Source: Sabethes cyaneus (lineage: Eukaryota > Arthropoda > Insecta > Diptera > Culicidae). From it: DNA of 64,000 bases. The translations under genes and the position numbers were made by a program. Location: positions 76,831,449 to 76,895,448 of the forward strand of contig NC_071355.1 in assembly GCF_943734655.1 (NCBI RefSeq), read 5' to 3'. Of this stretch, positions 11,978-21,226 are shown piece after piece (position 1 is the stretch's first letter; every line of letters starts with the position of its first letter). Under the pieces are notes generated by a model. It was given only the letters and a program-made list of their open reading frames with translations. It searched no databases and had not been told where the DNA came from.

Positions 11978-12473
11978 GTAAGTGGAAAAATATAATTGCC
12001 CGAATTATCAAAATGAAATAATTAGAACAATGTAAGCGTCGGCATTTCGTGGTGCGGGTTGGATAGTTTTGCAGCATACGCTTCGTGCAAGCGATTTCAT
12101 CGTAAAGTAAAATTTTATTTTTACGAAAGTTTTGTAACCGTTCCATGAATTCTTTTATTCGTGTCTAGGTTTCTAGGGTCAGTTTAGTATGACGGGGTAT
12201 ATTCAGTCCTGCTGGCAGTAATTATTTCATTGTTAGGCAATAATGTTTCTTCGACTACATATGGTCGGTGTTAAATCAGACCGGTCTTAGTCGCAAAATT
12301 AAAAAAAGAGTTAATGACAGCGATTGAGAATTTTGCCAATGCCAAAAATATGAGATGATTTTGAATGATTAATAGCTATAAACCATGCAGAGCAGCAAAC
12401 TTTGAACGCGTTTTTCTCAAAATCAGAATTTTGTTACTTGGTTCGGTCCAACTTAACACCAACCAGATTGTAT

Positions 12474-12950
12474 GCCATTCCCTCGAAACCCATTCCCCAG
12501 AAACCCATTTCCTAGAATCCCATTCCCCAGAAAATCATTCACCCGAATGTACCGGCGGCAGTCCCCCCGCAGAAACCACCTCTATATAGGTTATCCCGTA
12601 GTTAAGTCCGAACGAGCGGCAGTGAGTAAGGACAGCATATACCCAACAATTGACTAGGCCGAATTGATAGAATTATTGGTGGGAATGGTCACGAAGGTCC
12701 TTGTACTGCACGGAAATTCACTAACGAAAGTAATTGCGGTGATTTCTAGGGAATGGTAGGTTCTGGGAAGTGGCTTTCTGGGGAATGGTATTTTCGGAAT
12801 AATGACTTTCTGGGGAATGGTTTTCTGGAGAATAGTATATTCTGGGAAATAGTTTTCTGGGGAATGGGTCATTCTGGGGTTTGGAATTCTGGGGAATGGT
12901 TTTCGGGGGAATGGTATACAATCCACCGACCATATGTAATGATGAAATCG
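12474..12950. repeat. Minisatellite of 'TTCTGGGGAATGG' / its complement, in two opposed blocks
   Basis: 12474-12545 carries the complement form (CCCATTCCCCAGAAA units). 12765-12910 carries the forward form (TTCTGGGGAATGGTTT units, about ten copies). Between them are 'CCCCCCGCAGAAACCACC' and 'AGTCCGAACGAGCGGCAG', relatives of the Helitron-like interior at 1010-1110. The block probably derives from the same element family. Several spurious proline-rich reading frames come from it. Confidence 0.65.
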
Positions 12951-13372
12951 ATAGTTTTTTTGTAGTTTACTTGTCGAATGAGTTCGGTCTCTCTCACTGA
13001 AGGATTGTATTTTCTCTTGAAAAGTATTTTTTTTTAAATTAGGCTTGCAAAGCCGAATTTCAAATCGAAGTTAATTATATCTATTCGGAATAGATACCGT
13101 TATAGTTCGATGTCATGATTTGACACCGTTCCAATATACTCACATGTTTGATTTCATTCTTTACCTAAAATTTATTGAGAAAGACATGACTTTTCCTTTT
13201 AATGTTACTATTTATTTAATAATTTGATAGATGCTTGTATCGCCTGCGACTTGCATGTTGGAAGTGAAATCTGTGTCGATTAGTTAAGTTAATGTGAAGA
13301 TGCTCACTAATTTCGAACATTTTTCAGCTGAATGTATATTTCATATCATGTCTTTCTTTCTATTTTCCACAG

Positions 13373-14727
13373 AGGCCCGTCAGCATGGCGTTGGCTACTA
13401 CGGGTTTTCGACCGATCGCGAGGAACGTATCCGCCAGCAGCATGAGCTGGACTCCATACGGGAAGCCACGATGGAAGCGCAGAAAGAAAAGGAAGATTTG
13501 CGCAAAGCCCGCGATAAAATAATCGCGGAGAGAGTCAAAGCGGCCAAGGCAAGGCAGCGAGCTCGGCTCGGGTTGCCGCCGGAGGACGAAGAAGAGTCAG
13601 CAAAAAATGATGCTAAAGACGAAGAACTGTACGATACAGCGGCTGAGAAAAAGAGATTGAAAGCAGAAGCCAAGGCGCTAAAGAAAAAAGCGAAGGAAGA
13701 AAAGAAACGGGAACGAGAACGACAGAAACACGTGCGACCTTGGGATCAAGGCAAAGAAAGAGACGATGAGTTGGATTGGAAACCGGCTCGCGAATGGCAT
13801 GTTATGTCTCAGGAGGAATGGAACGAAATGAAGCGAAAGGAAAGAATTGAAGAATTTGCTCCACCTGTAGAAAAGCCTTCAGCAGGTGTGGAAAACTTTA
13901 AAAATAACCCTTTGTTCAAATCTTATTGCGATGATGACAAAATACAAAATGACGACAGGAATCCAAAAACATTATTGTCTAACAATCCACTATTCCAATC
14001 GTATAGTAATTCAGAGCTATACGAGAATGAAGATGAAGACGAGGATGAACTGATTGGTCCTTGTCCTACTGGATGGACCAATAGTACCTCCGCTACTGAC
14101 AAGCTTCTAGATGGCAATCAACAATCGACATCTAGTTGCAGTAAAGAAGAGGTCTGTTTACCAACAATTCCAGGTATGGAAACCGATATTTTCCATGAGG
14201 AAACGAATCGAACATTATTTTTCACTAGTAAGAAAAAAGGGTTTAAACGAAAATTCGATCATGTCGACCAAACAATTTCCAATAATCTACCTCCTTTCTC
14301 TAGTGAGATCCCCTCGGAAGAACCACATCAAAAGTTATTGATCACTGGCAAGAAAATGGAGTTTAAGCGAAAGAATTACGATTCGGTTGTTAAGACAAAC
14401 GATGCTCCAAACAAAACTGTTGAACCGCCTCATCAACAGTCTATTCCTATACGGAACGAATTGAGTGACGACGAATTTGAGCAGCAGATCGAGCGTAGGC
14501 AAGTCGATGCCGAGGGGGGTGTGCAAATTGCGCCACCACCCACTTTTGAATATTACGGCCCATCGTCCGGCAAACGAAAACCGGTACCTCGTCAACCGCC
14601 AGTCTCGAAATCGGCCTTAGAAGCATCCATTGAAGCCGGTTTGAAGTTCCTGCGGAATCAATCCGATAAAGCGGATGGACCTAGTTTGTCGACGAAGAAT
14701 AAATGGACCTCTAATGCAGACTATTGA
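13373..14727 (+). CDS. CCDC174-family coiled-coil protein, last exon
   Basis: This exon encodes 450 residues plus TGA at 14725-14727. It starts after a good acceptor (polypyrimidine tract then CAG at 13370-13372) with a split codon, so an upstream exon must end in phase 1. The first residues, (E)ARQHGVGYYGFS followed by TDREER, match the signature block of CCDC174 proteins. A charged coiled-coil stretch (exon residues about 15-120, rich in K/E/R) and the 'KHVRPWDQGKE...EWHVMSQEEW' block follow, and then a low-complexity tail with acidic runs. The tail has two 'NNPLF(K/Q)SY' copies about 35 residues apart and two 'KK-FKRK' copies. In vertebrates CCDC174 is a nuclear protein linked to the exon junction complex; that role here is by homology only. 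Upstream exons with the family's N-terminal half were not found; they may lie outside the window. The upstream intron holds the minisatellite. Confidence 0.85.
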
Positions 14728-14879
14728 ACGGTGCGTTTGTGATGAATGAATTTTATAATGAGTTATTATATAGTAGCTAAGTTTTCTTTACTGTTTGTGA
14801 GCTAACAGCCATTATTAGAAATTTTGAGAAAAACAAAAACACTGCTAAATGCAAAGCTTTACATATTAGCTTTGGACGT

Positions 14880-15640
14880 AGTTATCTTTAACCAGATATT
14901 CTCTGTTGCGCGCTTGCTTCTGGTGTACTGATCAACCATCGCCATAGATCTTTTACCGATGTCCATATCATCGGTGAAGTCGACGAATTGATTAGATTTG
15001 TTAGATTGTGCCACGCTCCTTTTATAACACCTTGTAGCGCTATATTCACAACGGGCAAGCTAGAGGTAGTCACCCGCTGGATTCGAATGAACTCTAAAAT
15101 CCACCCGAAATCCCCCATCACAATCTTAATCAGTCTGTTGAGTTACCGTTTCGTCCATTATTTTCCATAGCACTGTGTTCGATAATATCATATGCTGCTT
15201 TAAATCCTTTTGAGGGGTCAGTCCCGGCGTAGTGGTTAGCATTCACACCTCTCACGCCGAGGACCCGGGTTCAAATCCCAACCTCGCAGAAGTCACGAAT
15301 GACCCAAAACTGGTTAAAGTAACTATAATCTAAACAAAAAAAATCCTTTTGATGGATCTGCTGCAGCTTAATGATTCCGTTCATCGCTAATTGTCCTTCA
15401 ATGAAGCAGGCCTGAAAACTTTTCACAAATCGGTTCACAATTAATGAGTTTCGGTGGAAAATGATTTCTGGCGGTTCTCACAGCCCAGATTGTCGCTTTT
15501 CTTGTGGATCGGGCAGATAACCTTTACATAGATAACCCCACCTTTGTCTTTCTCCGGTAGCCGTTTTGTATTCCAAATTCTTACAATCAACCGGTTCAGA
15601 CAAATGTTACTTATTGGTCTATGTCCGCCGGTCCGGTAAA
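14880..15640 (-). pseudogene. RTE-like reverse transcriptase remnant with nested SINE
   Basis: Read on the minus strand: 'NRLIVRIWNTKRLPE' and 'VICPIHKKSDNLGCEN' (15600-15470), 'NRFVKSFQACFIEGQ' near 15400, then after the SINE 'FKAAYDII' (15205-15185) and a 'DDMDI.GKRSMAMVDQYTR' block (14985-14925). These are consecutive RT landmarks of RTE-type elements. Frameshifts and stops are frequent, so it is dead. The SINE at 15214-15340 sits exactly inside the FKAAYD coding block. Confidence 0.75.
15202..15352 (+). mobile_element. tRNA-derived SINE, family 2, with 12-bp target duplication
   Basis: The body is 15214-15340, starting GGGGTCAGTCCCGGCG. Pol III promoter boxes are visible: an A box TAGTGGTTAGC near 15232 and a perfect B box GGTTCAAATCC near 15270. 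The 3' end is a short A-rich tail. Perfect 12-bp duplications AAATCCTTTTGA flank it (15202-15213, 15341-15352). This is the signature of LINE-mediated retroposition. A reverse copy is at 30642-30763. Confidence 0.88.
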
Positions 15641-16190
15641 ACAAAGGGTTGAAATCAGAGATCTACACTGCCGACGGTTACCCACCATAGCTTTCACCTG
15701 TCGCCAGGACAGATTCTCGTTAACAGCCTGGATGCGTCGCCATGAGCCTTTGGGTCTTCCTTTACGTCGTTGTCCTTGTGGATTGTAATCGAGTGCTTCT
15801 CTACAGATCTCGTTCGGTCCTCTCCTCCGACCCACTTTCACCTATGTTCTCAAATTCCTGTTCCCAAGCAACAATGTGAGTTTTATTGTACTCTTATGGC
15901 GGCTTTCATAACCAATTTTGGTATTAAATGCCATCGCAAGAGTGTTATAAAACCCAAATTGTTACTTGGGTTGCTATCGACCGTTGATAACATCGATGAT
16001 GGAATTCCTCGTTGAATATCCAATTGTCAGACTAACACGCACGCACATAATATGTCGGAAGCTGTGAATAATAAATAACTGTAGTTTTTGCGTTGTCTCC
16101 GCAGAGACGCACCACATATCACAGGCGTATAGTAATACGAATTTTACGTTTGAGTTGAAAATTCGGGTTTTCGTATGCAAAGTGACAATA
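15620..16190 (-). pseudogene. Non-LTR retrotransposon C-terminal remnant split by a MITE
   Basis: On the minus strand 16180-15975 encodes 'KTRIFNSNVKFVLLYACDMW' and related residues. 15850-15620 encodes 'GPNEICREALDYNPQGQRRK', 'RPKGSWRRIQAVNENLSWRQ' and 'NRRQCRSLISTLCF'. These are the post-RT 'N(V/S)LLYG.E.W' and terminal 'GRPK.SWRR...W...K..A.NR..WR.LV' blocks of insect non-LTR elements. The segment 15863-15970 between them is an inverted-repeat insertion. A related C-terminal piece is on + at 54290-54530. Confidence 0.7.
15863..15970. mobile_element. Short palindromic MITE inside the retroelement
   Basis: The ends CCCAAG / CTTGGG and the subterminal AGTTTTATTG...ACTCTTATGGC with its complement form a 108-bp inverted repeat. 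A relative ('GAGTTTTATTGCACTCTTATG' and its complement) lies at 43472-43555. It breaks the coding similarity of the host retroelement. Confidence 0.65.
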
Positions 16191-17046
16191 TAATTATCAC
16201 TGATTTGATAATTATATTATCACTGATATTATAATTCAATGAGATACTTATTAGGAAATCATTGGTTGACTCAAAATTAATCAAGGCCGCCATTATACCT
16301 TTTTTCACTCACCCGGATTCGAACTTACATCCTGTCGGTCGATCGGAAGCCGTCAACAAACACATCCGAGGCAAATCCTTAGGTGTCTGGTACTGGGGGA
16401 CTTCCCCCTATATAAAAATCAACACTTAGCATTACTTCAGTTTTTATTAACTGCATGCAAATGCAAATAATGAGAAATCGATAAAAATCAATACTTAAAA
16501 ATTGTGTCTTAATAAAAATCATAAAATTAACCAATTATAGTTCTGAAAAAAAACATGCCAAAATGTTTGAAATCTCTTATTTTTTGCATATTTGTTGACT
16601 AAAGATACTTTCTGTTTGCTTCGAAAAGTTAATCATCAACTGGTTTCCTTGTTTTTTTTTTTTCATATTTAAGATAAGCGGTTCGGTATAAGTGATGTTT
16701 TCTTTCTTCTCAATCTCTTTTTTCGCAAAATCATGATTTCATTCAAGAATTTGACTGAACCAAGCAAAACATTTTGTCCGGGTGCATATGTAAACATACA
16801 AACAAACGTTGGATTTTATATATCAGAAGCTTTAGTGCACTACCTAATGTCTTGATTTGCAGTACGTTTAAAATTTAATGTAATGTTCTCTATCGATGAT
16901 TGATGCTTATTAAACAAATTTCACAGAGTGTTATATTAAGACTTCTCAATCAGGATCATAAGCCTCCATAAATTTCCATGCATAGGCACTAGCGAATGCA
17001 GACAACTAACCAAAGGTCGTTTGTTTATCGCATTTCTATTTAGCAA
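16191..17046. other. AT-rich stretch, no gene
   Basis: A reverse B-box-like motif (GGATTCGAACTT at 16315) suggests a worn SINE at about 16260-16430, but no A box or duplications were seen. The rest is AT-rich and unassigned. Confidence 0.3.
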
Positions 17047-17335
17047 GTCAAGAGTATAGTTACTATATATATAGTTCGGCGGATAGAAAATCGGGAGCCA
17101 AATAAACGTCAAAAGCGGAGCCAAAAGCTTTTCAAAATCCAAAATGCAGGAGTAATGATAAAAAAATACACTTTCTTTTCATAGAACTAGTCATTTTCAA
17201 CACCCGCCAGTGATTATTTTTCGTAAAAACCTGCACATTTCACCATAATTTCAAATTTAATTTCATAAATCAGGGATGCCAATTCGCCTGGTTTTCTATC
17301 CGCCGAACTATATATATAGTAACTATAGTCAAGAG
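17047..17335. mobile_element. TIR MITE with perfect 8-bp target duplication
   Basis: The element is 17055-17327. The inverted repeats start TATAGTTACTATATATATAG and continue with TTCGGCGGATAGAAAA, matched by the complement at the right end. Perfect duplications GTCAAGAG flank it (17047-17054, 17328-17335). The 8-bp duplication fits hAT or P-like transposition, but the ends are not the usual CAG type. There is no coding capacity. Confidence 0.85.
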
Positions 17336-18084
17336 CTCTGCATTTGTCAGATTAATTTATTCATTGCATTTTTATTTTTCTCTACCGCGTGCTGTTGCGG
17401 TGAATGGTTGCAGTTGATCTACCCTTTTATGACCAGTAGAAAGATAAAAAAGCAAATTTATTGCTCTATTGAGACTTACGTGGTATGTTAAGTACTAGGG
17501 TTATCATATAGACAAAAGGTGTGAAATCATTCATTAGTTGACAATTGAACAATTGATAAATCGTTTATATGAATTACATGAAACCTGCCAAATGTTGGAG
17601 AACATATTGATATGTGTATTGTTCAACTCCCGTACCGTATTTAATTTTAAAGTTGTTAGCATTGGTGTTGCTACTGGGACGAATGGTAAACTTATTCACT
17701 TGGAAAATACCCCAGGTGGAAAGCAATTTTTATTTTTAAAGGTTTCTGTTTCGCAAGGGGTCGGTCGTAAAAGGGATTCAAGACAACAGGCAGGACGCAG
17801 GAGGATAATGTGTAAAATGTGAAGAACTATTTATTATACATCTGACGGATGAGAAGAAGATTGGATTTTGTGGTATTTGCTTCTAACAATAGGTTGCGGA
17901 ATAAGATTATTGTATCACTTTTTAGTTATCTACAACGCAAACATCTATGTCTATAGTAGTTCATAAAGGTGAAAATCTTGGAACAATGAAAATTATTTAC
18001 TGAAATTTTGGGAGCGTCTTAGTAGAATACGTAACCTAAAAATTAAATAAAAAGAAAACTTATCCAATTTAATTTTACTATGTA
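17336..18084. other. Unassigned AT-rich stretch
   Basis: No repeat or gene identified. A 94-codon frame at 17538-17822 has no recognised family and no supporting signals. Confidence 0.3.
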
Positions 18085-18504
18085 TACCCAGGTAACCAAC
18101 AAGCATTAGTATAAGCAGTAAATCAATCGTTTATTAGCATCCCTGGCGTTTTATACTACAGGTTGCTGCTTATCAGACTTTTGACTGCATAACTGTTGTA
18201 AATTGGCATCCACAATTCTATTTAAATTCTTCTTGTCGGTAACTAGCTGCAAATAAGCATTGTCAGCACTATAAGAGGGCTAGTAGTAAAATAGCCTCAA
18301 ATTTTGACAAAATAGCATTTAAGTAGCATTCAAGGTGAAGCGGTACTGAATCCAACTATCGCCGAAAAGATGGCGCCCATGTGAGGATATTGCCCCATTT
18401 TTCCGGCCATGTTTGGATCCACTACCGTTTCACCTTAAGGCAACTTAGATGCTTATTGGTTTGCATTTAAATTGCATTGGAAATGCTTATTGGTTACCTG
18501 GGTA
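18085..18504. mobile_element. Inverted-repeat MITE with a second palindrome nested inside
   Basis: The ends TACCCAGGTAACCAACAAGC and GCTTATTGGTTACCTGGGTA form the outer inverted repeat. Inside, 'AAGGTGAAGCGGTACTGAATCC' (about 18330) and its diverged complement ending near 18437 form a second pair. This suggests one MITE inserted into another. Confidence 0.7.
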
Positions 18505-18689
18505 TTTTATTCTTGACAGATACGTATTTCGCCTATGACTTTTACTCAAGGCAATTTTACAGTTAGTGTAGGTAAACTAATTCTATTGTAAACAAAATTC
18601 TATTGGTGAATTCTAAATTGAGGAAAACCTGAAAAAGCCTAATGGGATTATGCGAATAATGCGAAACCGAGATCTGAGAAAGGAGAGAG

Positions 18690-19070
18690 AGCGAAGTTTT
18701 TTAATCAGAAGTTGTTTCGTCTGAGTGTGTCTCTGTATGTCTGTGTTTTGGCACATATATAAAAAGCCAAGAGTAACCGTTTCCAGGGTCTTTGTTTAGT
18801 AAAGTGGAGGAGCACCTGTTGTAAATCTCTAAACTTTCCGTTACATCCATCTTCCACGTAGAGCAGTTGTTTATTACTTTTGCGTTGTCAATGGTCAGCG
18901 AATGGTTGTCGTTGAAGATATGCTCAGCCACTTTTGATCTAAAATGGTGTGTCAGACACTTCTCGGCATCTCTTGATGCTTTTGTTACCGAACCCGTCCC
19001 TTTGGAAGGCACAAATATTACCGAGAAAATACAAAGCTCAACTGAAACTTCAAACAACAAATTGTGGCCA
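18690..19070 (-). pseudogene. Penelope-like element, C-terminal GIY-YIG-type fragment
   Basis: On the minus strand the frame contains 'SKVAEHIFNDNHSLTIDNAK', then 'VINNCSTWKMDVTESLEIYN' and 'LLNKDPGNGYSW'. This matches the order of the distal part of the GIY-YIG endonuclease domain in Penelope-like retroelements (S.VAEH....H..D...AKI......K....E.LEI......N). The proximal catalytic GIY and YIG motifs and the RT are missing, so it is a 3' remnant. Confidence 0.6.
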
Positions 19071-19308
19071 GCATCCGGGCTCGCAAACTATATGAGGTGC
19101 TTGCTGGACGATGAAACTTATGCGAAAATCGATTTCAACCAAATCCCAGGGGTCGAACTCTATAAGGCCCGCAGCAAGTTGCCTAGCAGATTCAAATTCA
19201 AGTTCCGGAGATAATAGACCGTATGAATAAAACAGTTTGCTTTTCCCGTTTAAATCGTATGGGAGCATTTCCTCTAACTCTTTTAATCATACGGCCCAAT
19301 AAGGCGCA

Positions 19309-20461
19309 CAGGGTGTTCAATAAATTCGAATTTGACTTTTCATCGTTGTGTAAGTGCGCATCCTGTGCATTCTGTGTGTTGGTATTGGTGTCAGAGGTGA
19401 GCGACCCGGCAACATATTTCGGCGGTTGAAATCCCACGGGGTGAAACGGAATTTCATCTATAACACCATCCGTCGGTATCGGGAGACGGGCTCGGTCTAG
19501 GACCGTGCTAGATCCGGTCAGCTGCGTTCGGCGAGGACGCCAGCAGCCATCAAGGTGATGAGGGAGTGGGTTTGTCGAAAAATGAACCGCTCGATTCGGA
19601 AGACCGCTGTTGACCTGGATGTGTCGATCGGAACTACCCACACCATCATGACGAAGGACCTGGGATGCAAGCCGTACAAGAAACGCAAAGTTAACGGGGT
19701 AACGAAGGCTACAACGAAGAAGAGGCTGGACAGAGCAAAACTGATCTGATGACAAACTCTTCATCTTGCAATAGTCGCACAATGTCCAAAATGATCAGCT
19801 GTGGGCGCCGACGTTGGCCAGTATCCCCCGTCCCACATAAACATCTCGCGGTTCCAGAGCGCCACGTTGGTGATGGTTTGGGGGGCCGTATCAAAGCGTG
19901 GGAAGATTCCACTGGTGTTTATCGAGAAAAACGTAAAAATCAACGCCGCGTACTATAAGACCGAGGTTCTGGAGAAGGTTGCGGCCCTTGCACTTCGTGA
20001 CCTCTACGGGAAACATCATTACGCCTTTCAACAGAACGACACCCCGGCCCACACGACGAATATCGTCCAAGCGTGGTTTCGGGAGAATTAGGCTGATTTT
20101 CTCGATAAGACTTTGTGGCCTCCCAGCTCCCCGGATCTTAATCCCCGGGACTTTTATGTATGGTCGTACATGCTGGCCAAGCAGAGCGAACATAAAGTGA
20201 GCACTATGAACCAATTTAAGAAGCTCATTTCCGTGATCTGGGACGAGATGACCATGGACCAGGTGCGTGCCGCGTGCAATTCTCTTGAGAAACGTATCAA
20301 GCTCGTCATAAAGTACAAAGAGGGGGTGCTTCCACCAAATATGTCGTAAAGGTTCTCAATAAACACTGCTTCAATAAAAATTGACTCAGAAAAAAATATC
20401 TTGTATTTTCATTTTTTAAACATATTTTTAAAGTGTATTCGAACTTATAGAACACCCTGTA
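19309..20461 (+). mobile_element. DD37D Tc1/mariner-type transposon, inactive copy
   Basis: The ends form an inverted repeat, CAGGGTGTTC at 19309 and GAACACCCTG ending at 20459, with the subterminal 'AATAAATTCGAATTTGA' partly mirrored. The right flank is TA (20460-20461); the left flank is CA, so the TA duplication is only half preserved. A broken transposase gene fills most of the interior. Confidence 0.82.
19408..20349 (+). pseudogene. DD37D mariner-like transposase pseudogene
   Basis: Several frames give one protein order. First a helix-turn-helix part ('FRRLKSHGVKRNFIYNTIRR'), an ETGSV linker followed by a TAG stop near 19498, and a second HTH ('NRSIRKTAVDLDVSIGTTHT'). Then SDEKLF in a shifted frame near 19748, 'LVMVWGAVSKRGKIPLVFIE', 'HHYAFQQNDTPAHT', a TAG stop near 20090, and 'WPPSSPDLNPRDFYVWSY', ending with TAA at 20347-20349. 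With N (of QQN) taken as the second catalytic site, 37 positions (one of them the stop) separate it from the D of NPRD. This fits a DD37D (maT/ITmD37D-type) spacing. The canonical second aspartate is N here, next to a D. The N-terminal start is missing. Premature stops plus one frameshift make it inactive. Confidence 0.82.
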
Positions 20462-21148
20462 AACTAAAGATGAAGAAAGCAGTCAGTAGTGACATTGCTC
20501 ATATGAAGAATTGGCAGATTGGTGACTGATGAAGGTGCACGCTGGCTGATGAGTGGTGCCAACAGTTAAGTGAGGGAATTCCTTTGAAATAACATTAAAT
20601 AATTTGTTTCACTTTTTTCGTGAAATTTAATGTTCATCACTTACCTTTCCTGCCGCTGCTCGCATAACAGTCCCATTCTCTATGGAGTTTTCTATATAAA
20701 TCGGACTGTTATATGAGTAGCGGCAGTTTAGGTGTTTCGATTCAAAGAATGGTTAAAAAATAAAAGCATTCCAAACTAACTCTTTTCTAAAAGTTGTAAG
20801 CTTTATTATAAAGCATGAAAACAGACCCTCAGATCAGTATTTTGAAAAAGTATTACAGTAGGATGAAAATATTTGGAAATTTTATGAAAAACGCCAAAGA
20901 GTTGTCAGTCAAAGACCAGTGTTATTGATTCATAATCGTGCCCCTGCACACACGAATTGAAATTTTATGGCCTGCAAGGTTGTAAAACGAACCGTATTAG
21001 CATCGACCGAATTAAACTTTAAATGTATTGCAGTTGATTAGCAGTAAAAAAAATGTTATCAAGACTAAATTATCTCAGCTTGGAACGCGAAATTCCACCA
21101 ATCTATCCGGCTATAATCAGTTGATTTCTCTAGTGATAAACCCCGTAA
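20462..21148. other. Intergenic stretch upstream of amylase, one small palindrome
   Basis: 20651-20729 is a near-perfect palindrome (CTGCCGCTGCTCGCATAACAG and its diverged complement), related to the core at 10371-10514. 20730-21148 probably contains amylase upstream regulatory DNA; no binding site can be named with confidence. Confidence 0.5.
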
Positions 21149-21155
21149 TATATAT
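21149..21155 (+). promoter_or_regulatory. Candidate TATA box of the alpha-amylase gene
   Basis: TATATAT lies 72-78 bp upstream of the ATG at 21227, which would place transcription start near 21180. Insect digestive amylase genes usually have a TATA promoter; no other core element was verified. Confidence 0.4.
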
Positions 21156-21226
21156 GGTTCGGTGAAGCACAATTGATACTTATTATTGAGTTTTTTTTAG
21201 ACAGAATACAGCCCGGTTGTGCAAGT

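Noticed and set aside
12472..12965. Proline-rich repeat proteins (FPRNPFPRNP..., FPRKPFPRI...)
   Set aside because: Translations of the GGGGAATGG minisatellite in both orientations; open in several frames at once.
15214..15340. Functional tRNA gene
   Set aside because: A and B boxes are present but no full cloverleaf was seen; the A-rich tail and 12-bp duplications show it to be a SINE.
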